Assembly (NCBI GenBank): GCA_026545225.1
Contig: CM048853.1
Coordinates: forward strand, 13,952,755 to 14,016,754
Length of the DNA stretch: 64,000 nt
Reading direction: 5' to 3'
Origin: Cornus controversa
Lineage: Eukaryota; Streptophyta; Magnoliopsida; Cornales; Cornaceae
Shown: piece after piece, positions 55,105-64,000 of the stretch
Numbering within the stretch: the first letter of the stretch is position 1
Layout: every line of letters starts with the position of its first letter
The notes under the pieces: model-generated
What the model was told of the DNA's origin: nothing
The model's input: only the letters and a program-made list of their open reading frames with translations
The model's database searches: none
Program-made: the position numbers and the translations under genes

Positions 55105-57462
55105 TGATGGTCCATGAGGCCCATGAGCTTGTTTGCCAAGGTTTTAATGTCAAAGGAAACCTCTGGGGACGTTTTAGTCCATTCTCTATTACAAGGGCAC
55201 TTTGAGTATTTCTACAGTCATTTAATCATTCCTAAGTATGAATTACATTGTTGTATCACATTCTTATCATGACAGCCCCCTCATATTGAGAAATAGCACC
55301 AAAACCCCTTCGATTGGCATTTTTGGAATTTCACCAAGTAAGGCTTTGTTTGGCTGAATGATATTATTTATATGTGCATTACATGAGTATTAGTTTAGCT
55401 ACAATGCATATTTAAATTTACTTCAATACATATATGTAATGTACTCACTAACAGCCCTTTTAAGGCCTTGTTTGGCGGTAAGTGTGTGAGCAATTGGTTA
55501 GGGAGCTCCAGTTGAGTGACAAGTGTCCTTGTGAGGCTGCAAGTGCCCCAAATGTCTAGAATGATCTACTGATGTAGAAGATACCATAGTGCCCTCAGCT
55601 GTCCTTACATTAATATACAAGAATATGGAATATTCTATGGGGAGCCTTACCATTTCAAGGAAGAGCCAATGATTGGCCATTTTTTAAATCAGCAAAAAGA
55701 CAAGTAGGCAGCTGTCGACCTTATCCTCTCACAGCCGTTTGAATGGATCTTGTGCAGCTATATGTATAGCTCTGTCTATTGCAGCTTGGGTGGGGTGCAT
55801 AGAGAGAAAAAAGCTTGAGTGAAATATGATTCCTCTAAGCATCACCATCAGACAGAGGCAGGAGAGCTTAAATGTTCAGTTCCTGGGCAATTCCAGGTCC
55901 CATTTTTAAGCCCAGAAATGAGTCTTAGTGAGGAACTTGAAGCAAAGTTGCTGGAGACCATTCTGCAAATCTTGTAGCTGGAGTTTGGGTGCCTAAAACC
56001 ATTGTCATGATACAAACAACACTGTCAGTATAATTTCCTGAGCTACTGAGCTTTGAAAATGGTTTGAATACATTTACTTGATCATTTTTACATCCATTTT
56101 GTGACCAATTTCTAAGATATCAATAGCTGCTTAAAGTAAGTCTCTGAGCATTAAGCATGGACATATTTGTTTTGTTTGAATATATTAGCTTGCTGTGGTT
56201 AATTTAGATTAATTTAATGAGTCTGCTGTCATTAGAAGCAAATCTCTTCTGGTCTCATAAATATAAATTCATTAATATAGCAAGCATTTGAAACATCATC
56301 TCAGAATGACTATCCTGAAACTCTTTTATGCATTATTTTGTTGTCAAAATGTTTTATGTGGTCCAACCTGAATTGAAGTATTTCTGGGAAGCATAATAAG
56401 CCTTGGACAGGTGTAATTTGGTATATTAAGACTGTCTTTGCTGAGAGGAAGGTGTATTAGAGTATGCTATGAAAACTAATACCTTGAAACCCCCTAATTT
56501 CAGCATGAACAGTAACTGCATAACATAACCTGCTGCTGTCTAATGCTAAATTGACTACGAGGTTAACTTTGTTTTTATTTGTTCTTAGCAAGCAAGTGGC
56601 AAGTGTATCTTGCTATAATGAGACTATTTCAACTGACTTGAGGTCAAAATAGATGGTGCAATTCATTTCAATACCCTAAAACCACAAAAAAAATAAAATA
56701 AATAAAGGGGGTTGAGTGAAAAGTGTCGGCCAATTTAGACTTCTTGTTGTCATTGCTTTAAATGATCTTTAATTTATGTCATTGGTTCTCTTGGCCTATA
56801 GATGTTGTGAGCACACTTAGTTACACCTATCAAGTATTGTTTTGAGTTCAAATAATAAAGGTAAGATGTATTCCAAAATCTGATTCGTTAAAACCTCAAA
56901 TGAGCACTGTTCATTGTTAAAACATACATATACTCTGTTAGATTGCACTAGCTTGACTCAGGACCTAAAGAAATCATTCTTGCATATGTGTTTATGTTAT
57001 TTTGATGTATTTCTATTGAAATGAAGTTGTTGCTATGTATGTATAAGAATTTGACCCACTAAAACCAGTATCTGCACTCTTTTATAATATGTTATAATTA
57101 TTTTGAAAAGCACATGATAGCTTCACCTGATCCTAGCGTGTGTATTTAGACAAACTCAAATCATATTGCTGAAAACTGAATTTTGAAATCCTCATTGCTG
57201 GAAACTGAATTCCATATTACTGAAATCTGAATTCCACATTGCTGAAAACTGAATTCCAGATTTTGAATTCCACATCGCTGAAAACTGAATTCTGAATTCC
57301 TTATTGCTGAAAACTGAATTCCAGATTTTGAATTCCATATTGCTGAAAACTAAATTCTAAATTCCAAATTCTGAATTCCATATTACTGAAATCTGAATTC
57401 TGAATTCCACATTACTGAAAACAGAATTCCACATTGCTGAAACGCTGAATTCTGATTTTTAA
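55105..57462 (+). repeat. 3' LTR of the copia element (right end missing)
   Basis: It starts TGATGGTCCATGAGG after the polypurine tract. From 55849 it matches the 5' LTR closely. It breaks off at CTGATTTTTAA (57462), joining a Tat-like LTR fragment. Confidence 0.78.
57160..57450. repeat. Minisatellite, 3' LTR copy
   Basis: Same units as 51240-51760 but about 290 bases instead of 520. Array length has therefore changed since the element inserted, or between donor copies. Confidence 0.85.
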
Positions 57463-57675
57463 GTAGGCAACCATGTTCGCATGGATGTTATGGGGTGCCT
57501 AACACCTTCCCCATACATAATCAAACTCCCGAATCCATTAATCCGATTTCTCGAAGATCACATGGTAGTCAAACACTTTAGGGCCCACACTTGTTCGATT
57601 CATGTTTGTCCATCCAAATCGTTGGTGACCTAGCACACCACAACTTAATATTAGGTGGCGACTCCATACAAACAC
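57463..57675 (+). repeat. Tat/Ogre-type LTR end with primer-site-like sequence
   Basis: GGATGTTATGGGGTGCCTAA, ACACCTTCCCCATAC, CCCGAATCC and AGGTGGCGACTCCATA are words I know from the LTR/primer region of Tat-lineage gypsy elements, where the primer site begins TGGCGACTCC (tRNA-Arg type). Only this end remains. Confidence 0.55.
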
Positions 57676-58278
57676 AGATAAGGCCCTAGCACCTCTAAGA
57701 TCACACCTCGTCGCAATGTATGCACGAAACAACCGATGAACCTTTCCCGGCCAGTTTTGTGAGTGTGACATTATGTAAAAAAATTAAAAATAAAAAACAC
57801 GAATACATGAATTTTAAGTTCATAAATTATAGTAAGATTTAAAGAACGAGAGAAAAAACAAGGAAAATAGAAAAAGTTATTGCACATACATCATAAATGA
57901 GTGCAAGAATAAGAAATTTTAAGAGGGGAAAAAAAAAGAAACAAAAGAAAATAACAAGAAAAGAAAAATATAAGAACTTTGAAGAGGAGAGATTTTGATT
58001 GAAGAAGGGAAATAAAATTTCTTTCAAGGGATCAAAGACAAGTAAAAGAGAAAATAAAGGTAGAGAGAAATTTTTATAAAGAGAGAACTCTAAAATCCCT
58101 TCCCCCTCAAAAAAAAAAAAAATTGAAACAAGTTTCTATACGGCTTTTTTTGGCTTGCAGATTTGTGTTTTTCTGTATTTGATCCCATTGAGTGCGTTGT
58201 AACAGCAAGTCTCGCTCTCACGATCCACTAAGCTCCATGGTAACACCTCATCCAAAGCTGTTGAATCTTGCCCCCCAT

Positions 58279-58309
<31 letters not shown>

Positions 58310-58492
58310 CACTATCGATCAAGTGGGTAATATAATATATGCCAAAAATCAATGATTCCATAAGGTGGCTAATATATGGACTTGGAAATATCCATAAAAA
58401 TAACACTCATATAATGTACTCTATTCTCACATAGTTCAAAAGTTTGGTGATTCTTTGTCATCATAAATGTTATTAATGATTCTTACTATTAG
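57676..58492. other. Purine-rich DNA and a (GT)n microsatellite
   Basis: 57780-58130 is A/G-rich on the + strand with no coding signal. About 58285-58310 is an uninterrupted (TG) run. Nothing else recognised. Confidence 0.6.
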
Positions 58493-59087
58493 GGATACAC
58501 AAAGAACCGGTGGAACTGGAACCGTACCTGAACCGTTCACTACGGTTCCGATTCCGGTTCCAAATTTTAGGAACTGTTCACTACGATTCCGGTTCCAAGT
58601 CAAGGAATCGGAACCGTAAGAAAAAAAAAATATAAATGAATAATAATAACTTCTAAGTTCTAGTGTTTTATATAAATATATAATATATAAATTATAAAAT
58701 ATATAATATATAAATAAATACTAATACCTTCTAAATTCTAGTGTTCTATTTATATATAAAGTATAAAATATATAATATATAGATAAATACATTTAGCTTA
58801 TAAGTTCTAATGTTCTATATATTTATATAATATAAGATATATAAATAAATACTAATATCTTCTAATCTATTGTTATAAGTAGAGGTGCACAAGTATGAGT
58901 GTGTATCTTGCCAATGTTTAAAAAAAAAAGTTGACAAAAGAACCGTTGAGGAACCGGAACCGGAACTGCAAAGAACCAGAACCAAACTGAAGTCAACGGT
59001 TCCGGTTCCAAAATTAAGGGAACCGTTGGACGGTTTCGGTTCTGATTCCACCAAGAACTGTAAGGAACCATACAGTGTGCACCCCTG
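58493..59087. mobile_element. hAT-like MITE copies rich in GGTTCCGGTTCC
   Basis: 58883-59087 is bounded by TAGAGGTGCACA and TGTGCACCCCTG, a terminal inverted repeat like that of hAT elements (CAGGGGTGCACA). Inside are repeated GAACCGGAACC/GGTTCCGGTTCC words. 58493-58618 starts TAGGGATACACAAAGAACCGG and carries the same words, so it is a second partial copy. The two are separated by a TATA-rich repeat (58620-58880). An 8-base target duplication is not clear. Confidence 0.6.
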
Positions 59088-59419
59088 TGTACTATATCTT
59101 ACTCGTGTAAATGTAAAAAGGTTGAGAGGAAGCTTCCGAATGGGGAAAAAAATAAGAATATATTTTATTTTATTTTTTAGTGGAATGAACTACTTTTTAT
59201 TGTAAGGAAGTTTCCTTTCTTGTAATATTAACATGGACTCTTCTAGTATATAAATACTAGGGCTGCAAATGAGTGATTATTCTCGTTCAAGCCTTTACAT
59301 ATTTCTCTTGTATTTCTTCTTTAACAATTCCAAGCTTAATTACTACTTTGTACTCAAAAAAGAAGTTTGACTCTGACTTCAAGACACTTTCTGCTATCAT
59401 TAAATATTTGCATCAATCC
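59088..59419. other. Unassigned DNA, possibly an LTR
   Basis: A TATA-like AGTATATAAATACTAG (about 59247-59262) suggests a promoter or LTR, but no ends are found. Confidence 0.35.
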
Positions 59420-60100
59420 ATCCCCCTTGAATAAAGTGGCCCTTGAGTTTGGAACAAGTTTACCTTGATCCAACAAAAACCCCAACCTTCCATCCCATCC
59501 TTCCTTTCTTCTGTTTCATACTCCAACAAGATACCCTAATCTTCTTTCATAGTTAAAAAACACCTTTGTATGAACTTCTCAAGCTCTCCCTTGAAATTTA
59601 GTAGATTTGCCAAACTTGCATGAACGCATATCATGAACCATGACCTGAATTAACTTGATATTTGCATTAAAGCAACTCCTAGCTTTATCTTGCTCCAAGA
59701 ATCCATCTCAAATCAGATTGCAAATATGGCATTCATAATTTGTGAACTCCATCAATGAACAAGCTCCATCACCAACCAAATGCTTCAAGCTAACTAAATT
59801 TGATGTATTGTCCGGTGCATCACTTAGCATTGGAATTTCAGTAATATTATCTTCAAATTTCCACCTGTTTGTTAACAAACATAAGCTTTTGATGGTTCCA
59901 GGACTTTGAAGCCAGATATAGCATCTACCATATTGAGAGGCTGACCTTTCCGACACTAAAAAATTAGATTTGTCATTTTTACTCTCAAATTCATGATACA
60001 CAGATTGAACAGTTATAGATTCAACTTTAGACAAGTTGTTGCTGACTACTTCCTTAGCTTTTTCCTCTTTCGGCTTACTTGCTCCTTTCTACTCTCCAAT
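59420..60100 (-). pseudogene. Degenerate minus-strand coding remnant, not recognised
   Basis: On the minus strand 60034-59708 is open (VESITVQSVYHEFESKND, WLQSPGTIKSLCLLTNRW). The lower part to about 59420 still reads like protein across three stops (EQDKARSCFNANIKLIQ, MVHDMRSCKFGKSTKFQGRA, GKLVPNSRATLFKGDGLMQI). It may be the end of a retroelement polyprotein. No catalytic motif is seen. Confidence 0.35.
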
Positions 60101-60621
60101 CTATGTTTCACGATGGTCTAATTGTACTTTAATTGTTGCATCTTGTGATTCGGTTACATCACTTGGATTTATTCTATGCTCATGCAAATCAAAACCACTA
60201 TTCACTAAATAAATTTCTTCTTTATATTCCTCTTCATTGCTATCAAATTTGGAAAGCCAAAAATTGAATGAACCTGCAATATCTCATCTTCTTCATCTAC
60301 ACATCAAGAAGATTGTAAGCTAGACTAGAATTATTCCAACCACCATCGGTCTTTAGAAAACTGGGAAAAGCTTAACTTGTGCTTTTACGTATTTGAAATT
60401 TGTTTGATTGCTTGAAAAGGCTATTTTCCTATTGGGTTATGCTCATACTTAAGTCCTAACAACATTTTCAGATTCGAACAATGCTTATGAGATAGAAGAT
60501 ATCCCAGAGTTTTCATGAAGATGTTCTTCCTGCATTTTAGTGTTTGACATTTAATGTCTTTCATGTGCCTTAGACATCTTCTTTCTTTTATAAACATTTT
60601 TAAAGCTTGAGTTGTTAGCAT
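60101..60621. other. Unassigned DNA
   Basis: Contains a 66-codon minus-strand frame (60621-60421) of Cys/Lys-rich text without family features; treated as chance or decayed sequence. Confidence 0.4.
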
Positions 60622-60722
60622 GTGGTTTGATTGAGGCTATGGCCTTAGATAGAATGAAATGGAAACATAGGATTCATGTAGCCGAACCCAAGTAGTTGGG
60701 AAAAAGGCTTGTTGTTGTTGTA
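60622..60722 (+). mobile_element. RTE-like LINE 3' tail
   Basis: GAGGCTATGGCCTTAGATAG, ATTCATGTAGCCGA, CCCAAGTAGTTGGGA and AAGGCTTGTTGTTGTTGT match the 3' end pattern of plant RTE-type LINEs and their SINE partners, which end in TTG repeats. In translation it gives EAMALDRM.WKHRIHVAEP. Confidence 0.7.
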
Positions 60723-61530
60723 AATATGGGAAAAGCTTGAGAAATAGTTATCAAAATGATAAACTGTGAAATAATGGGAATTTTTGATCTGTTAGCAATG
60801 TACAAGGACAACATATATAGGGAAATAACAGCCTATAATTCTGGGACATACAACCTACAAATTTGGAAACTAACAGCCTATAAATCTGGAATATACAGCC
60901 TACAATACAATCCCATAAAATCAGGATAATAGTTATAGTTCATGATTCTAACACTCCCCCTCAAGCTGGTGAGTAGATATTTTTCATTCCGAGCTTGCTA
61001 ATAATAGATCGAAATGCAGAACCACTCAATCCTTTAGTTAACACATTTGCAAGTTGACCCTCGGTTGACACAAATGGAGTACAAATCAGTCCGTTATTCA
61101 ACTTCTCCTTTATAAAATGTCTTTCTACTTCCATGTGCGATCATGTTGTATAGGGTTATGTGCAATATTAATTGCTGATTTGTTATCACAATATAGCTTT
61201 ATAGGTCCTTCCCATGCAATCTTTAGATCTTCCAAAATTATTTTCAACCATAGAAGCTCACAAACTCCTAATGTCATAGCTCTGAACTCAGCTTCTGCAT
61301 TTGAACTTGCAACTACATTATGCTTTTTGTTTCTCCACGTTACAAGGTTGCCTCTTAGGAATGTACAATAGTCTCAAGTCGATGTTCTGTCATCAACTGA
61401 TTCGACATAATCTGCATCTGTGTATGCTTCCAATGTTAATTCACTGCCTCTTCTAAACAACACTCCCTTTCCTGGAGTTCCTTTTAAGTACTGTAGAATT
61501 CTATGTGCTGCTTGAAGATGTAATTAGAGT
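60718..61530 (-). mobile_element. Copia element fragment: 3' LTR, polypurine tract and RNase H (minus strand)
   Basis: The LTR-like piece (about 60718-60953) is followed by the polypurine complement CTCCCCCTCAAGCTGGTG (60954-60971). Then RNase H follows on the minus strand (NPIQHDRT..HMEVERHFIKEKL-type text, DNKSAINIAHNP, ASSNAEAEFRAM, TWRNKKHN). The rest of the element is missing and the break at about 61530 lies 60 bases before cyclin-like sequence. It is related to but diverged from the copia piece at 23913-25632. Confidence 0.75.
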
Positions 61531-61590
61531 CATTTGATCACAAGATGGACAACTTTTTTTAATTGTGTAGATGTTCTTTAATCTTTGTAG

Positions 61591-62838
61591 GCTCCATCAT
61601 TCCAGCTAGAGTGTTTGGCAAACTACCTTGCAGATGTTCTTATCCTCCATCACTTGTTGCTGCTTCAGCGATTTTCTTGGCCAACTATATGTTTATCCCT
61701 TCGAAGAGACCTTGGGTACGTGTTGCCTAATATTCATAATAGATACAGTTCTAGGGATTTTTATCCCCACTCTATATTGGAAACACTTCTAACATGTTTC
61801 AAGCATTTATTTGATTTAATACAGAATTCCACTTTGCGGCATTACACACATTATGAGCCCTCTGATTTATGTGGTCGTGTTAAGGTGCTGCATGGTCTTT
61901 GATGTAACAACCACAGTTCTAGTGTACCTGCAAGTAGAGAAAAATATAGTCAGCATAAGGTAACAAAATCTCTCATGCTAGATTCTCTCTTCCTCCCTAA
62001 ACAACACACATGATCAAATTTAACAATTATTTTGGTTCTTTATTCTTAAAGAATGTTCAACTATAAACTTGCAATAGTCATTAGAACTATTTTTGTGCCC
62101 AAGTAATATAAAGATGTGGGAGACAGAACTACTTTACAATGAGAAATCTTGTTGAGAGGACAAAATGTTACAAGAACTGTCTACAAGTATGCTTTTGGGG
62201 ATTAAAAATATTTTCTATCATTTGGTGCAGAATTGTTTAAAATCCTATGGTTTACTGCACTTGATGTTTCATTGTAATTGATGAAATGTCTTAGACCAAG
62301 GCTTGACACCCAAATAAAGCTGGTCTTATTGATGAGAAGCATAAGAAAAGCACTTAAAGACTTTTTCAAAATACATTGAAACTGTATACGGTCTGGTACT
62401 CTGGAGGGCTAATGCTTTTTGATCACCTGATTTTCTTTGCTTAAAGTTTGCCAGATTACTTATGGAACTTCAGTCAGTGTGTTTACATAACAAAAAATTA
62501 TCAAAACATGTTCTGGTCAATTATTGTGGAAGGAGCTGATTAAGAAAAACTTTTTAGAGATAAATAATCTCTCAAGTTTTTTTATATCTTCACTTGAAAA
62601 AAATTGTCAATGAAACAAGTGGACATAACATAATCTCTTATTTTTTAAAACTATTTGTCTCTTGGTGCAAGGTTTTTTGAAATAGTCCACCAAAAACAAG
62701 ATTTTACTGTTATGGTTGCTGACATTTACATGTTCTAACCTAAAGTGCTGTGTCTCTGTGAATCAGTATAAATTTGTTGCAAAGAAGTACTGCCCTCCTT
62801 CAATTCCTTCAGAGTTTTTCCAGAACCTGAGCAGCTGA
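61591..62838 (+). pseudogene. CYCA1: Cyclin-A1-like pseudogene, last three exons
   Basis: Exon a (61591-61715) starts after TTGTAG. It reads APSFQLECLANYLA, then after a deletion of about a dozen codons and a frame shift YPPSLVAASAIFLANYM and SKRPW, ending at GTACGT. Exon b (61825-61959) reads NSTLRHYTHYEPSDLCGRVK, VLHGL, a stop, then REKYSQHK, ending at GTAACA. Exon c (62767-62838), after AATCAG, reads YKFVAKKYCPPSIPSEFF and ends naturally in TGA. This is the C-terminal cyclin fold of plant A-type cyclins, which activate CDKs in S/G2. GT-AG introns survive, so it came from DNA duplication and not from an mRNA copy. The N-terminal half is absent, cut by the copia fragment. Confidence 0.85.
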
Positions 62839-63067
62839 GGCAAGGCAGTCGTGTAACTGTTCCAACACTCTATTGGATGGACTTCAGGTGAAAATCATCT
62901 CCTAAGGTATTGGGTTCAATTCTTCCCCCTTGACCGGCCTCACCTAAGGTCAGGGGTTCTAAGATTGGTAGACAGAGGGATAAAAAATATATATATATGT
63001 TTCATGCCAGGCAACATGATGAGAGCTCCTCATTTTTCTAATTTACCTGCCAAGATGGTAGAATTTT
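62839..63067. other. Likely 3' flank of the cyclin-like pseudogene
   Basis: No feature except a short (AT) run near 62985-63000. Confidence 0.45.
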
Positions 63068-64000
63068 TGTAAGGACCGGAATTATTTTGACCGGTTCCGG
63101 GTGAATTTTGACCGGAATTAAATTTTTTCGGATTAATTAAAATTCCGGAAAGGGGTAGGGACAATTATGTTTCCATCCAAGTGGAAGGTGTGTGTATATG
63201 TATATATGTATATATATATATATGGTGCCTATATTTATATTAAATTATAAATATAGGGTGGGCTCATATGCAATTATAGGTAAGTGTGGGGAAATATATA
63301 GAATACATGTATTTTGTATATGGTTATATATGTATACAATATATATGTAATGTGTGGACCAAATTAAGGTGATCCAAAATAAGAGGAGGAGAGTGACCCA
63401 AGTGGGTCGGCTGATTGAGGAGAGAAAAGGGGAAAAGAAAAGAAAAGAAAAAAGAAAAGAAAAAGGAAAGAAAAGGAAAAAAGAAAAGAAAAGAAGAGGG
63501 AAGAGGAGATCGGGAGAGAGAACCGCCGATCCCGGTGCTGGCCACGACGGCGAGGACGCGGTAGTGGAGCTGTACTCCATGGTGAACCGTGGTCGGAGCT
63601 GGCTGGGCCGTTCGCGAAGGGGCCTTGCTCGCGATGGGACTTCACCTAGGTGACGGCGGTTGCGACGGCTGGGTTCGGCTGCAGCGGTCACGGCTGTGGC
63701 TTGTTTGGCCGTGGCTGGTGGCGACGGTGCTGGCGGTTCGGTCGGCTGGGACGCCGGGTTCCGTAGCAGGTGGGTTGGGCTTCGGTGGCTCAGATGAGGG
63801 AACTTGGTGGGTTCAGTTGGGTCTGTTCGGCTACTTCAATTGGGGTTGTTTATTGATGGTTTGGGGTGGTTTCGGCGAGAAGCTCGTGACCCATTTAGCT
63901 TGGTTAGTGACAGATCGTTCTGATGAATTTCGGCTAGACGTCGGAAAGTTTTGGTTTGTTCTGTAGAGGGGCTCACGGCAGTGGGCTGGTGATGAGGAGT
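63068..64000 (+). mobile_element. Probable start of a long LTR (continues beyond the window)
   Basis: TGTAAGGACCGG opens a stretch with AT-microsatellite (63195-63225), a purine-rich tract (63415-63510) and then a GC-rich, GGC/GGT-rich part. The same order (T/A-rich, AAAAG tract, GC-rich) occurs in the LTR at 12387-15896 around 13570-13640. The open frames of about 100-150 codons here on both strands follow from the base bias and have no family features. Confidence 0.4.

Larger units (their letters stand above)
49911..57462 (+). mobile_element. Ty1/copia element with long LTRs, polymerase missing (SIRE-like)
   Basis: 49911-51720 matches 55849-57462, and the direct repeats enclose gag and protease. 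Primer site TGGTATCAGAGC (52604-52615) and polypurine tract AAAAGGCAAAAGGGGGAGAT (55084-55103) are in the right places. Integrase, RT and RNase H are absent. The 5' LTR lacks the first 740 bases or so seen in the 3' LTR, and the 3' LTR lacks its last 900 or so. The lineage guess rests on LTR length and Gag type. Confidence 0.8.

Noticed and set aside
58815..59205. Overlapping frames of 69-106 codons in the MITE
   Set aside because: They result from the GGTTCC/GGAACC repeats, which lack stops in several frames.
63245..63966. Overlapping open frames of 73-148 codons on both strands near the right end
   Set aside because: They lie over a purine-rich tract and a GC-rich stretch where stop codons are rare by composition. 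Translations are low-complexity (Phe/Leu/Ser runs, Lys/Glu runs) without any family motif.

Overview
The window is plant nuclear DNA, almost certainly from a flowering plant and probably a dicot. It is dominated by nested, mostly dead transposable elements. It carries Ty3/gypsy elements of Athila-like, chromovirus-like and Tat/Ogre-like type, Ty1/copia elements, TRIMs (very short LTR elements without genes), L1-like and RTE-like LINEs, a SINE-like piece and a hAT-like MITE. Two remnants of host genes with plant-type GT-AG introns are also present: a TIM50-like fragment and a cyclin-A1-like fragment. I see no intact host gene, no rRNA or tRNA gene, and no CRISPR array. This looks like pericentromeric or other heterochromatic sequence.

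Layout. 1-11368: element A, an Athila-like gypsy element on the + strand. Only the last 382 bases of its 5' LTR are in the window. Its single gag-pol frame (679-6312) is broken by four nonsense codons. Behind pol lie an array of near-palindromes, a promoter/5'UTR-like stretch with a good intron, a GC-rich extra ORF remnant (7497-8720), and the 3' LTR. 12059-17640: a minus-strand LINE split by a 3.5-kb solo LTR with matching 5-base target duplications. A second, truncated copy of that LTR follows to 19577. 19578-23400: AT-rich DNA with degenerate repeats and little else. 23913-25632: a deleted copia element on the minus strand. 25730-27300: an orphan LTR with primer site, then another LINE fragment. 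28495-29460: TIM50-like exons, one duplicated in tandem. 29708-36083: a TRIM with an inverted LTR structure, into which element B (29739-35616, Athila-like, near-identical LTRs, no polymerase) has inserted. 36994-38015: two further TRIMs. 39548-42262: a dispersed 204-base repeat fused to a chromovirus-type pol remnant. 42286-44976: LTR remnants holding a complete TRIM. 47101-49788: another solo LTR. 49911-57462: a copia element with long LTRs and internal minisatellites but no RT or integrase. 57463-61530: Tat-like, MITE, LINE-tail and copia pieces. 61591-62838: the cyclin-A1-like pseudogene. 63068 to the end: probably the start of another long LTR.

How it fits together. Nothing here forms a pathway. 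The content records successive insertion, LTR recombination and decay. Four structures are the most unusual: the TRIM whose two outer ends are the same LTR terminus; a 43-base block found in front of both LTRs of element B, which normal retrotransposition does not produce; the near-palindromic TCGAT-TG-ATCGA arrays shared by unrelated LTR elements; and the intron-bearing leader in front of the post-pol ORF of element A. All family assignments come from reading motifs by eye; no database search was run.
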